Shown one piece after another: positions 43,642-54,227 of a DNA stretch of 64,000 bases; the stretch's first letter is position 1, and every line of letters begins with the position of its first letter. Below the pieces are notes generated by a model. The model saw only the letters and a program-made list of their open reading frames with translations, had not been told where the DNA came from and made no database searches. Position numbers and translations under genes: made by a program. The stretch is taken from positions 416,845 to 480,844 of the forward strand of contig BCJJ01000027.1 of the NCBI GenBank assembly GCA_039545355.1, given 5' to 3'. Source of the DNA: Trichosporon coremiiforme. Lineage: Eukaryota > Basidiomycota > Tremellomycetes > Trichosporonales > Trichosporonaceae.

Positions 43642-46600
43642 ATGACGATGCGCACCTGGCATGGTGCACCACCCACTCAGCGACCGCCGACCATGTACGA
43701 AGCTACGGCCGCCGACCACAAAACCAGTGCCCCCAAGCACACAATGCTGCCGCGAGGGCGAAGTTTGACCGACCCCGACCTTCTCCTGCACATTCAGAGT
43801 CCGTCATGTTCCACCCCAAGGTAGGGTCTGCATCGCAGTGAAGGAGCAGAAACTGATATGAAGTAGCAGCACTGTTCGCTCTACAGCTCCTCTCCGACCT
43901 CGCATCGAGACCTCCGATTTTGCGCTTCCGCTCATCCCCACGATCCGCGCCGACAGCCCAATGTCTACACACTCTCGAGATCCGCGCATGGCGGACGATT
44001 TGGAGCCGCCGAGATTGTGGAAGACGACATCGCGAGGATCCCGGCCCAACTCTCCGAGCGTGACTTCTGCGTGTCCTAGCCCGACACCGAGTGCAACCCC
44101 GTCAACCTATTCGGTTCGTTTGAAGACGTCGAGTGGTGGGGGCGAAGCGTCCGGTTCGCGGTTACAGCGCAAGAAGTCGAACGCGTCCCTCCTTGTGAAG
44201 CGTGGCCTTACGCGGATGGGTAGTGTCATGAGCCGTAAGGGAGCTTCCTCGGGGGGAAGGGAGGGATCAAGACATGGGCAACAGAGCTCGACCAGCACTC
44301 CTCCACGTCGACGACTACCTCGCAACAACAGCCTGACATTGGACGATCTAGTTGAAGAGTCCAATACGAGCTCCTCTCCAGGATTGATGCGTGTACAGAG
44401 TCCTCTCCAACCGCTACTGCCGTCACAGATCTGCCAGAGCAAGGTTGAGACAGGCGGTGTCAGTCGACCATTCAATGTCCAGGTGAGTCCCGCACTACAT
44501 CGTCGCAACTGACCTCAAAGCACCAACTGCATGTGACTGAGAATCTGGAGGGGTTACCAATGGAATGGCTTGATCAGCTCAAGGCGCAAGGCATGTCGGA
44601 ATCAGAGCTACTGCTCATCGTTGCTGCACACAAGAAGCAACGCTCGGTTCCATTGCATCCCATCAACCCTACAGGACGCCGGAAGCCAATGCCTAACTTC
44701 ACTGTGGGCGATGTGTCAGCGCCATCTCTGTCACGTTCCCAACGGAATCCTTCTGGAGGCAACGAAGATGACGTTAATGTGATCCTCCGATCACCGAAGA
44801 AGCATGGACGTCCCAGCCACCAGAATTCGGAGCCTACCGAGGCGCGCAAAGTTCCCAGAGAGAAGCCATGTCTGACAATCCAAGTGCCTCCGAGAGAACG
44901 TCCAAAAGTTCAGCTCGAGCAGGGCCACATGAGTCCGCCTTCGCTGCGAACACATGACGCGGCATTGGCGCCCGTTGGGTCCTCATTGACAGCTGCTGGA
45001 TCCACACTGACGTGGCCCCGCGCCGCATCCAGTGCAGCCCCAGCTCTGCCCAATATGCCTACCGTTACCGCCGCACCTACCCCAGTGACACCACCAAAAT
45101 CTGGCCCTGATCCATCTCCTCAGCCACTGGAGGCCTCAGCACGGTCCCCAACCTCAACCTCGCTTCCGGCTACACCGACCTCGACTTCTGCGAGCAGCAA
45201 AGCGGGCCGACGATCGCGCGCACTGAGCACTCAGCTCAAGCGGTCAAGCAGCATCATCACGAAGCTGCTCACCGACCTCGACCCAGCCTCCTCTCGGCCA
45301 TCTCGCTCTAGTGGCCAGCATCTACAGCCCCACCCCAGGGTTGATAATGGCTCCGGATCCGACGCCGAGGAGAGGCGGAAAGGCGAACATGAGCGTGGCC
45401 CATCGAACGTCAGCGCCAGCTCATTCTTGACCGTCGGGAGCGCCTCAACAGCGGGCCGAAGAATGTCCGATGAGATTCGTGGCTTCCAAACCTCTCTCAA
45501 CATCGACCTGACGGACGGCGATGAATGGGCCGCTTCGATCCTTGCGGCATGGGACGAGGAAGCCGGTACGGAAGAGCGGCCGGAAGGGACCGAAGCGGCT
45601 GAGGTAGCGCCGGCATCGCTCCAGGCTGAAGGGACTGAAGGGCCGGAGGCTGATTACGTTCCTGAGGAGGCTGAAATCAGGGTAGTGAGACCTCCGATAA
45701 CAAAACAAGCGTCGATGATTTCATTGAGGGCTGTCATGGAAGAGGCGGAAGAGCGCAAGGAGCGCCCAAGACCGCAGTCAGTCTCGTTAGACCGTGTGTA
45801 TTCGCCTCCGCCACCTCCGCGACCCTTACGGGTTGCTTCACCGGTAAACAACCCTGCGCCATCTTCTGAGCCACGGCTGGTTGTTCCGACAATGTCGAGC
45901 TCGCGATTGCGCTGCGTCTCAGTGGATTCGTTCGGTGTTCAGCGACGACACTCGCAAACACCGACCACGTCTCCGTCCTCTTCCGAGGTCGATCTCAGCA
46001 CCCCGCCTCTCGATGAGACCGCCACGGCAGTTATCGCTCTGCCGAAGCCGATGACCCAGCCTCTCCGCATCGTCTCCTCGCGTACGTCTCCGATCCCGCC
46101 CCTGCGGATACTTCGCTCTCCGAAGTCAACCTCGATGAACCGATCGAGCTCTGGTCAGAGCCTGGACGTCACCGCTTATCGGTCAAGACCCTCCAGCCCA
46201 GCCAGCAAGCGAGACGTGCATCTGTCACCTTCAGCGCTCTCCCTGAACCACGCTCGTCTCAGTCTGCAGGCCAAGTCCACTGGATTTGCCGATTCGCCTT
46301 CGCTCTACTCTCCGCGCTCGTCTCGTCATTATTCGCCTATTCGCTCTTCTTACTCGTCACACCGTGCTTCCCTGCCTCGCCCCCCGCCCAGTCGACCGCC
46401 ACCTGATGTGCCTCGTTCCAACACTGAGACAACGGAAGGCACTTCCTCCACCACCCCGTGCGCGCAGGCTTTCCCGAGCACCGGGTCATTCCTTCCGTTC
46501 AGCGAAGAGGAGGGGCACTCGCCAGCGGAGGTATCAGCCAACGACCATCGGCCCGAGAGGTTCAGCCTACCGACCAGCGCAGACAGCCAGACGCTCGAAT

Positions 46601-47262
46601 ACACCCAGCACCAGCGAGGACAACAGCATGTCCGGGGACAAGAAAGCATTCAGAGCATAGAGTCGCTCTTTGCTTCCTCTGGTGCTCTTGGCCTCGTCCT
46701 GAACCTCGACGGTGTGAACAACCGCCTAAGCGAGGGTGCCGCATTGAGCCGAGTATCATCCTGCTCGTCAGCGAACTATTCGTACCAGCTGCACGAGGCG
46801 ACGGTCCAGCGCGCGTACACACGAGTACTGCGCCGTGCGCGGGAAAGCGTGCACGATCTGGGAGGAGACGTCGACGAGGTGTCGAGTGAGAGTGCGTACG
46901 GCGACGACGTCTACATCCCGCAGGGCACACTTATCACTCCGGGACACCGCTCGACTCCCAGCGGCCCGACGGGAGTGACACCTGTTGACGTATCTTTCGC
47001 GAACGCCCGCCTCATCCGCGTGAACGAGCTCGACGACCCCGAGGACGGCTACCACACCGCCTACGCCTCACCGCGCTTCGATACGAACCGCATGAGCACC
47101 ATCTCCGGCTACTCCGGCAGCGTGTATCATAGTGTGAGCAGTGCGACCGATCCCGACTTCCAGTCTGCCGGCCAGTCAACGCTCCCGCCCCTTCCGATCT
47201 CCAGTCATGTCAACCACCCGAGCCCGCTCGGCCAGCTGCCGCCGCAACCCCAGCCCGTATGA
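43642..47262 (+). CDS. Large CRIB-domain protein without kinase domain
   Basis: Predicted Cdc42/Rac effector of 1178 residues from exons 43642-43820, 43867-44482 and 44521-47262. The CRIB/PBD motif spans the second splice, residues about 257-285: VSRPFNVQ|HQLHVTENLEGLP.EWLDQL, with the P..F..H..HV core (usual G after HV is T). The CRIB is followed by an alpha-helical SESELLLIVAAHKKQ, as in PAK autoregulatory regions. However, the remaining about 890 residues are Ser/Pro-rich, disordered and contain no kinase motifs (no GxGxxG, HRD or DFG). Thus it is not a truncated PAK but a CRIB-only scaffold, comparable in principle with yeast Gic1/Gic2 though far longer. A C-terminal block around ELDDPEDGYHTAY may be conserved. 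The second exon has a tandem TAGCAG acceptor that can add or drop one residue. Likely acts in polarity or septin organisation. Confidence 0.85.
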
Positions 47263-47600
47263 TCGTTAATCGTAACCCGCTAGCCAACGCCTACCTTGCT
47301 TACCATCCACTTCTATCCATCGGACAATTTAGTTTATCAATCAGCACTCATCCCATACCCACCTAGCAAACTGAGTGGCTGATCCTTTGTTGTGCATAAT
47401 CGATTCTTAGATGCAATCTTTAATTAGGTTTCTGCCGTCTTACCTGGTGTTTCACATCTGTGACATTGACTGAAACAACGTGCTGCGTGCGTGCGTCAAT
47501 GACTCTGTCAGTGCAACAGTGTGCGTTAGAATGAATGGCTATATGGTACATGCAATGTTGGGCACGGGTATCTATCGTTCGTTCGGCGCCGGGGCGGCGC
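47263..47600. other. Convergent 3' region, CRIB gene and DCN1
   Basis: AT-richer spacer holding the two 3' ends; no other feature recognised. Confidence 0.6.
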
Positions 47601-48695
47601 CTACGCCTTCTTCGCGCGGGCGTACTCGACGAAGTCGTCAATCGTCGACGGCCAGGCTGCTGTATCACTGTCAGTTCCACGCAGTGTTGGCGAACTCACC
47701 CTCCTCGTCGTACTCCTTGTATTCCTTGTCGATGGTACGGAGGAAGTCGATGAACAGGCTCCACGTGTCTTTGCTGACAGCCTTGCCGCGCTCGCGCTGG
47801 AACTCGAGCCACATCTCGAGATCGTCTCCGTCGAATGCGGGCGGCTCGTCCGTCTGCGTGCTCGGCGCAATGCCGGGGGGGAGCTTGGAGAGCGCGCTCG
47901 GGCTGGCCGCAAGCGCGGGCGGGATGAAGAGGTTCCACATATCGAGGGCTGAAGTCAGCTGCACCGATCAAAGGGTAGCATACCAGTCTCGAGAGTCAGA
48001 GAGCGCGCGCCGGGCGCCTTGCACAGGTCGAACGTGTGCATGTACACCTTCTTGAAGTAGGCTGGATTCGAGTCGAGCTTCTTCCGCAGGCCGGGGAGCG
48101 CCGCCTTCATCTTGGCGAGGCTGTCGATGCTGCTGTCAGTTGAGTCACGTCGCCAAAGCTCACGAAGGGTCAATCTCGAGCCAGCCCTGCACGAAGGGCT
48201 CCTTGGCCCACTCGCCCGTCGCCTTCGAGCCGAGGTCCGACGCAAGGCAGAACAGCACGCTGTCCGAGGAAGGGTCGATGCCGAGCTCGGAGCAGAGGGC
48301 CATCGTGCCCTCGATCGTGATCAGCTTCGGGTCGGACTCGTCTGTATCGTCAGCTAACGCAGGGGGCGGAAAAGCTCACCCTTGAACTGCTCCCAGATGT
48401 CGCCGATCTTCTTCTCGTTCGCGGCCCGGTTCGAAGATGCCCCATCACCGCCGGTTCCGGCGTCAAGATATCCCTCGACTGCGGCCTGGATGTTGAACTT
48501 GTACTTCTTCAGCCACTTCGCCGCGTCCGTAGTCCTGTCATGTCAGTCGGGCTTGATATGCAAGCTCACGAGGCACCGGTGATTTCGCGGAACTCGTTCG
48601 TGATCGCCTTCTCGCTCGACTTGGTTAATAAACGTGGCTGCCGCGTTAGCTCTGTAGCCCGCCAAAGGAGCTGATTGGGTGCGGATACGGACCAT
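47601..48695 (-). CDS. DCN1: DCN1-like cullin neddylation E3 (UBA + PONY)
   Basis: A 285-residue scaffold-type E3 that brings Ubc12-Nedd8 to cullins. Seven exons on the minus strand: 48695-48693, 48637-48570, 48534-48380, 48341-48164, 48132-47984, 47948-47700 and 47656-47601; all phases close. The first exon encodes only ATG, followed directly by a GTCCGT donor and a GAGCTAACGCGGCAG acceptor. The N-terminal UBA-like part reads [38 protein letters not shown]. The PONY domain has [25 protein letters not shown], a [12 protein letters not shown] helix, [20 protein letters not shown], and the C-terminal [32 protein letters not shown], including the Asp-Ala-Asp-type cullin-binding face. Two acceptors are tandem CAGCAG. 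Length is typical. Confidence 0.92.
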
Positions 48696-49252
48696 TTTGG
48701 CAGTCTCTAAGTGGACCGGGTCCTACGCGGAATGCAAGGGAGGAAGGAGTTCAATGTCGAGATAAGTTGCGCTCGATGACGCGCGTGACCGTACCGTCTG
48801 AGTGGACTCCTGCGGACAGGCCTCCACTTCCTTTCAGAGTTGGGGAGTTATTCGGTCCACCCACATTGAGTGCACTTCGTCCACGCGAATCTTGCGTGGC
48901 CATGGTTTCCTCTCGCGATTTTTCTTGCCCTAATTCTGCCCTCCTTTAGGCTGCAAGTGACTCAGTCCCACACTATTTCGTGCCGTCCCCCTTGTGTCCC
49001 GTATCCGCGTCGCGGACCCTGAAGGTGCCAACCAGGCGCGCTGGCGCGCTCGGCCCTTGCTCGTTCTAGCCCAGCGGGCCAGGGAGCGCACCCCCGCCAG
49101 CGCGCTCCCTCTCGCGACGAGCATAGGCACCAACCCATGCGCCTGGCACACTCGCTGGCTGGCACCCATCGTCTGTCCTTCCTCATCTCCCACCTCGTCC
49201 TCATCGTCCTTCCGTCTTTTATCACCTCCCCACCGCAAAACACATACCCATC
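48696..49252. other. Divergent promoter region, DCN1 / CDC10
   Basis: 557 bases between divergent starts; the C/T-rich part before 49253 is the probable CDC10 leader. No other feature. Confidence 0.6.
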
Positions 49253-50552
49253 ATGGCCGCCACCGCCGTCGCCAACAACCCCGAGGACATCGTCGCCGCC
49301 TCCTACGTCGGTTTCGACTGTGAGTTCGCCTTCGTCCCCGCAATGTACTGACTTTGCAGCGATCACTAGGCAGATCGAACACAAACTTCTCAAGCGCGGT
49401 TTCCAGTTCAATGTCATGGTTGTCGGTACGTATTCATGCGTCTCCTTGTGCCCCGAGACAACGGCCATGACACGAAAACATCTGCACAGCACGTGGGGGA
49501 CGGAAGCGATGGATGTCGCGACGGTCAATGGCGGTTGAGGAAGACACGACACCCACGGCCCGTGCAGACACGGCGGTAGCGCTGACTCTTTTCCAGGCCA
49601 GACCGGTCTCGGCAAGTCCACCCTCGTTAACACTCTCTTCGCCTCGCACCTCGTCGACTCGAAGGGCCGCACCGAGCCCGACATCGCCGCTCGCTCGACC
49701 ACCGAGATCCACGCCAACTCGCACGGTAAGTTGAGCCTTGTTGACACGGAGCGGGTCAGTGCACGAGCTAGAATCGCGCTCTGAGTTCCGCGTGCGGCGT
49801 CACTGAAAGCTTGTTCCTCGGTTGTTGGAAGCTGACCCGCAGTCATCGTCGAGAACGGAGTCCGTCTCAAGCTGAACATCATTGACACCCCGGGTTACGG
49901 AGACCTCGTCAACAATGACCAGTGCTGGGACCCGATCGTCAAGTACATCAAGGACCAGCACTCGGCCTACCTCCGCAAGGAGCTGACCGCCATGCGTGAG
50001 CGCTTCATTCCCGACACCCGCATCCACTGCTGCGTCTTCTTCATCAACCCCACCGGCCACACCCTCAAGCCCATCGATATCACTGTGCTCAAGAAGCTCA
50101 GCGAAATCGTCAACGTCGTCCCTGTTATCGCCAAGTCTGACTCGCTCACCCTTGAGGAGCGCGCCGCCTTCAAGCAGCGCATCATGGCTGAGCTCCAGCA
50201 CCACCAAATCCGACTCTACCCCTTCGACGGCGATGAGCTTGACGCCGAGGAGCTGGACCTGAACGAGCGTGTCCGCAACATGCTCCCGTTCGCTATTGTC
50301 GGCTCTGAGCGCACGGTCGTCGTCGACGGCAAGCCGGTCCGCGGCCGCAAGCACCGCTGGGGTGTCGTCAACGTTGAGGACGAGACTCACTGCGAGTTTG
50401 TCTACCTCCGCAACTTCCTCACGCGTACCCACCTGCAGGACCTGATCGAGACCACCAGTCAGATCCACTACGAGACCTTCCGTTCCAAGCAGCTCCTTGC
50501 GCTTAAGGAGAGCTCTGCCAAGCAGCAGCAGCAGCCTGCTCCTTCAGCTTAG
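49253..50552 (+). CDS. CDC10: Septin CDC10
   Basis: A 323-residue GTP-binding cytoskeletal protein from exons 49253-49319, 49360-49425, 49597-49725 and 49843-50552. The N-terminal polybasic region SYVGFDSITRQIEHKLLKRGFQFNVMVVG is diagnostic of the Cdc10 group. The G1 P-loop is GQTGLGKST (from residue 45), G3 is DTPGYGD, and G4 is AKSD. The septin unique element contains RGRKHRWGVVNVEDETHCEFVYLRNFLTRTHLQDL. The protein ends shortly after QLLALKES in a Gln/Pro tail with no coiled coil, as in yeast Cdc10 (322 residues), the central subunit of the septin rod. Functions at the bud neck or septum. The CRIB protein and DCN1 next to it are compatible with polarity and cell-cycle roles, but no operon-like relation exists. 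Confidence 0.96.
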
Positions 50553-50971
50553 AGCCCCTGAGCCGTTCGTGACCTGTTCTGATACCCACGGGCAGCGTGG
50601 ACGCCTATGGTCCGCGCCTGGTGATCGTTTAGTTCTTAAAACCGGAGAACCGTTAATCTAATTCCTCTCCTTTTGTTAAAGATACCACTATTGTGATGCA
50701 CATGATGACATTATGCGCTGCACGCGCAGCCTGCCTCGATCTCCGCATCCCGGACTGAGGGCGGAGTCCGGACAATCTTTCCCATTCATTCACTACTCAG
50801 ATCTTCCGTAGGCGAGCGGAACATATGTTTACGTAAGAGAGTCGCCAAACAAAAGTTCGCTGGGGTGGAGTCAGGTTCCCGGCACTTACGGTACAGTGGA
50901 CGAGCATTCCTCATCGGCACTCTCCTCCGCACCCCACTTCCACCATTCTACCCACTCGCATCGTCCGCAAG
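50553..50971. other. Spacer between CDC10 and RKI1
   Basis: 3'UTR of CDC10 and promoter of RKI1; no TATA box is clear. Confidence 0.6.
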
Positions 50972-52160
50972 ATGGCCCTTCCTGCTCTTTCTGGCGTTGA
51001 GGCCGCTAAGCGTTTGGCTGCTTACGCTGCCGTGGACCGTCACGTCCTCAAGGGCTCTAAGGTACATCAAGGTGGAGGCATGTCATAGACAGCTCCGACA
51101 GACTTCGAGTGCTGCCCAGACTGTTTCTGAAATTCAGAGAACCGCATCTGTGCAGGAGGACTGGATTGATGCTTGTGCCGAATTGAAGCAGTGCTGCACA
51201 GCTCCCATGAAGAACTCCCAGCTAACTCCCAGCTCGTCGGCATCGGTTCCGGCTCGACTGTTCCTTACGTCGTCGACCGCATCATCCAGCAGGGTGCTGA
51301 GGCCAACAAGGATCGTCTCTTCTTCCCTACTGGTGAGATTTCGCTCGCATGTCTGAGGAGTGGATGGTGAACTACTGCACCACTATTATTCTTGCTGATG
51401 TTATCGATGCTGGTGGTATCCTACACCTGAGCTGACACTCCAGGCTTCCAGTCGAAGCAGCTCATCATCGACGCCGGACTTCAGCTCGGTGACGTCGACC
51501 AGTACTCCCGCATCGATGTGTGCATCGATGGTGCCGACGAGTGAGTCCTCAGCTGGCTGTGCCATTCACTATTGCTAACGGAAAGGGTCGACGCCCAGCT
51601 GAACTCGATCAAGGGCGGCGGTGCCTGCCAGCTTCGCGAGAAGGTTCTTGCCGACATGTCGGACGTCTGGGTCACTGTCGCCGACTTCCGCAAGAACTCT
51701 GAGATTCTTGGCCAGAACGTGAGTACTGATTAGTGAAGAGTATCACCAGTCCCTTTGCTACCGATCATCCAGCTTTTGGGCCTCCCTGCATGAGCTAACA
51801 CCGCAGTGGAAGCAGGGTATCCCTATCGAGGTTGTCCCCTTCGCGTATGTCCAGGTCATGGACCGGTTACGGAAGGCTGGCGGTGCCCCTGTCCTGCGCA
51901 TGGGCAAGGCCAAGGCCGGCCCCGTCGTTAGCGACAACGGCAACTTCATCGTTGACTGCCCCTACCCCGAGGAGATGATGCGCGACCCCTTCAAGCTCCT
52001 CACCAACCTGAAGCTCATCACCGGTGTCGTCGAGGTTGGTCTCTTCTGTGGCCTCGCCAAGGCGGCCTACTTCGGCAATGAGAACGGCACCGTCATCATC
52101 CGCACGCTCACTGGCACCGAGCAAATCAAGGAGGTCCCCACCGAGGCTCCTCTCAATTAA
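50972..52160 (+). CDS. RKI1: Ribose-5-phosphate isomerase A
   Basis: A 257-residue enzyme of the non-oxidative pentose-phosphate pathway, interconverting ribose 5-phosphate and ribulose 5-phosphate in the cytosol. Exons 50972-51061, 51233-51332, 51444-51540, 51586-51718 and 51807-52160. The N-terminal [21 protein letters not shown] helix leads into the phosphate-binding [12 protein letters not shown]. The catalytic region is [24 protein letters not shown], with the conserved Asp and Lys; [13 protein letters not shown] and [18 protein letters not shown] follow. Size is that of yeast Rki1 (258). Its first intron (171 nt) ends in a clear GCTAACTCCCAG. Confidence 0.96.
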
Positions 52161-53536
52161 ACTAGACTCATGCATTTCTTTCTCTTGGGGTTCTGCTATG
52201 GTGTGCGGGGATGCGGATTACTCATTGCGTCGCACGTTCGAAGGTGGATACGGATGTGCCGTGCTGCGTATGCCGGTCACGGTCGCCAGTCGCCGAGCTT
52301 GTCAGCAACTCGCTCGCCTCCCACACATCGCCGATTAGGCTCAGCCTGGTAGTTCTCCGCCGTATCAACATGTTTCCATCGGCGATCTGGGGGCCCGCGT
52401 AACCTCCATTCCATCCAGTTGGCCCTGCTGCTCGCACCGCGCTGCATGCGACGGACACCGCCTAAAAGTCGCCGATATGTGACCTCGCGCCACAAAACCA
52501 GTCGCGGTATCAGAAAATGACGTGTGGACCTCCTCCCGATCTCGCACCCAAAGCATTGGGCTACAAAAAGTCGAAACTCACCATCCCTCTGTCACTTCAC
52601 CATTCACCAACTCTCAGACAGCCATGCAAGAGCTCCACGATACGCGCTGCGGCGGCTACTGACGACCCATTCCTCACTCACCAACTCCCAGCCCCCTCTC
52701 CTGTCCTGTTCCCATCCTCCCCCTCTCCATCCCATCCTTCCCTCCTTGCGTCCTCGTACGCTCCTAGAATCTGTGCTTCGGGCACAGGTTCGACCCAGAC
52801 ATTGCCTAGAGCGTTTTCCCGTTCCTCGAGAACATCCTAGTGGGCGCCCTTACTATATGACTGGAAGAATAGCGGCTTAGGTCTAGACAACCTGTGTCGC
52901 CGGAAGCTGTGGATCCTACGGGCTTCGCAGCCGAGGGCGGCCGGCGCTGCGTCGTCCACCCTTGGCCATTCTTCTCGTGGACGGCTGAGGACTATACGTC
53001 GCTAACATTTATCAATACGTAGCTCTCACTTTTACACCATCTCATGAATCATGTTGCTCAACCTGCTTTAGCTCAAACCTCATCCACGGCTGTCGCGCTC
53101 TGACAGAGTTCCGAACCAGTGAATGCGCTCACATCAGCTCGTGCAGCTCGTCCAACTGAGGGATAGCGTCTGAAACACAGTGTCGGTCAGACGGAAACGT
53201 TCGAGGCGCGGCTCAGCAACGGCCCGACCTGTCGAGACGACAACGTTACTCGCAGCGCGACTTATACAGAACTGATCGATTGAGATGGGTTGCACAGGAC
53301 GGCCAGGCGGCCGTTTATATATCTACAGGCAGCTAGAGAACAATAAGGCTAGCTGCAGGCTGCCGAAAGGCGCCGGGGACGACGAGAATGTGTGTAAGAA
53401 GCATGAGAACAATAGAACGTCAAAACGGGGGTGCGCCCGAGCACCGGGGTGACGAGCAAGAAATCACGTGATTTTTCGGAACTCTTAAACATGGATCTCA
53501 GATTCTGAGACAAATGCACAACAAGTGTTTTATCAA
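52161..53536. other. Intergenic region with a possible coding relic
   Basis: No complete gene. On the minus strand between about 53330 and 53010 there is a TATA-like ATATATAAA, then splice-like signals flanking short frames, described under findings. No start codon could be fitted, so no CDS is claimed. Confidence 0.4.
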
Positions 53537-53618
53537 GGCCACTTAGCTCAGTTGGTTAGAGCGTTCGCTTCACATTGATGATCGCGAGAGGTCGACGGTT
53601 CGAACCCGCCAGAGGTCA
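53537..53618 (+). tRNA. tRNA-Val(CAC) with an 8-nt intron, second copy
   Basis: Same cloverleaf as the gene at 17198-17279, on the plus strand, differing only in one base of the 8-nt intron (TTGATGAT here). Anticodon CAC; acceptor A5:A68 mismatch and T-stem A50:C64 mismatch are preserved. A TTTTT terminator lies at 53621-53625. Confidence 0.93.
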
Positions 53619-54159
53619 CGTTTTTGCTTCTGAATCATGTTGTTTGCTCGCAAACAGTTGCACTGCTGTCTCCCTATGGTGGGCTCCTGCATCCGAAAGC
53701 TTACTTGGAGTGGGAAGCTTGCTTTTTGGACCTAGTAGTGCTGCGGCGGAGTGGCAGGGGTGGCGGGTGCCGAGTGTCCCGCTCCACAACCCCTTCACGC
53801 CAGTCTATAGAAATGACTGTTTGCGGTTTCAAGCTTGCTGCCTGCGGCGGCCACTGGGGCAGTATAAAGATGGCATGAGCTTGGGAAGGCTATTCCTGAG
53901 ACAGGTAGCGCTTTGGGGTTGAGCGTCTCATGAAGTGGCACATGACACCATTCATCGACCGTCCGTCCCAGGCAACTATGCTGCAAGTGAACGTCAAAGC
54001 ATTCAGCTACGGTTCCAAGTCGGGGCTTCCACATGCTAGCGCATGGGTCTTCTCGCTCTGGGCTGTCTGACTCCAGAGCCTGCGCCTATATCGAGCCTGA
54101 GAAGGGAAGACAAAGCTCAACCGCTTCCTTCCCTCCCTTCCTCCCCCTCTCTCCTTATC

Positions 54160-54227
<68 letters not shown>

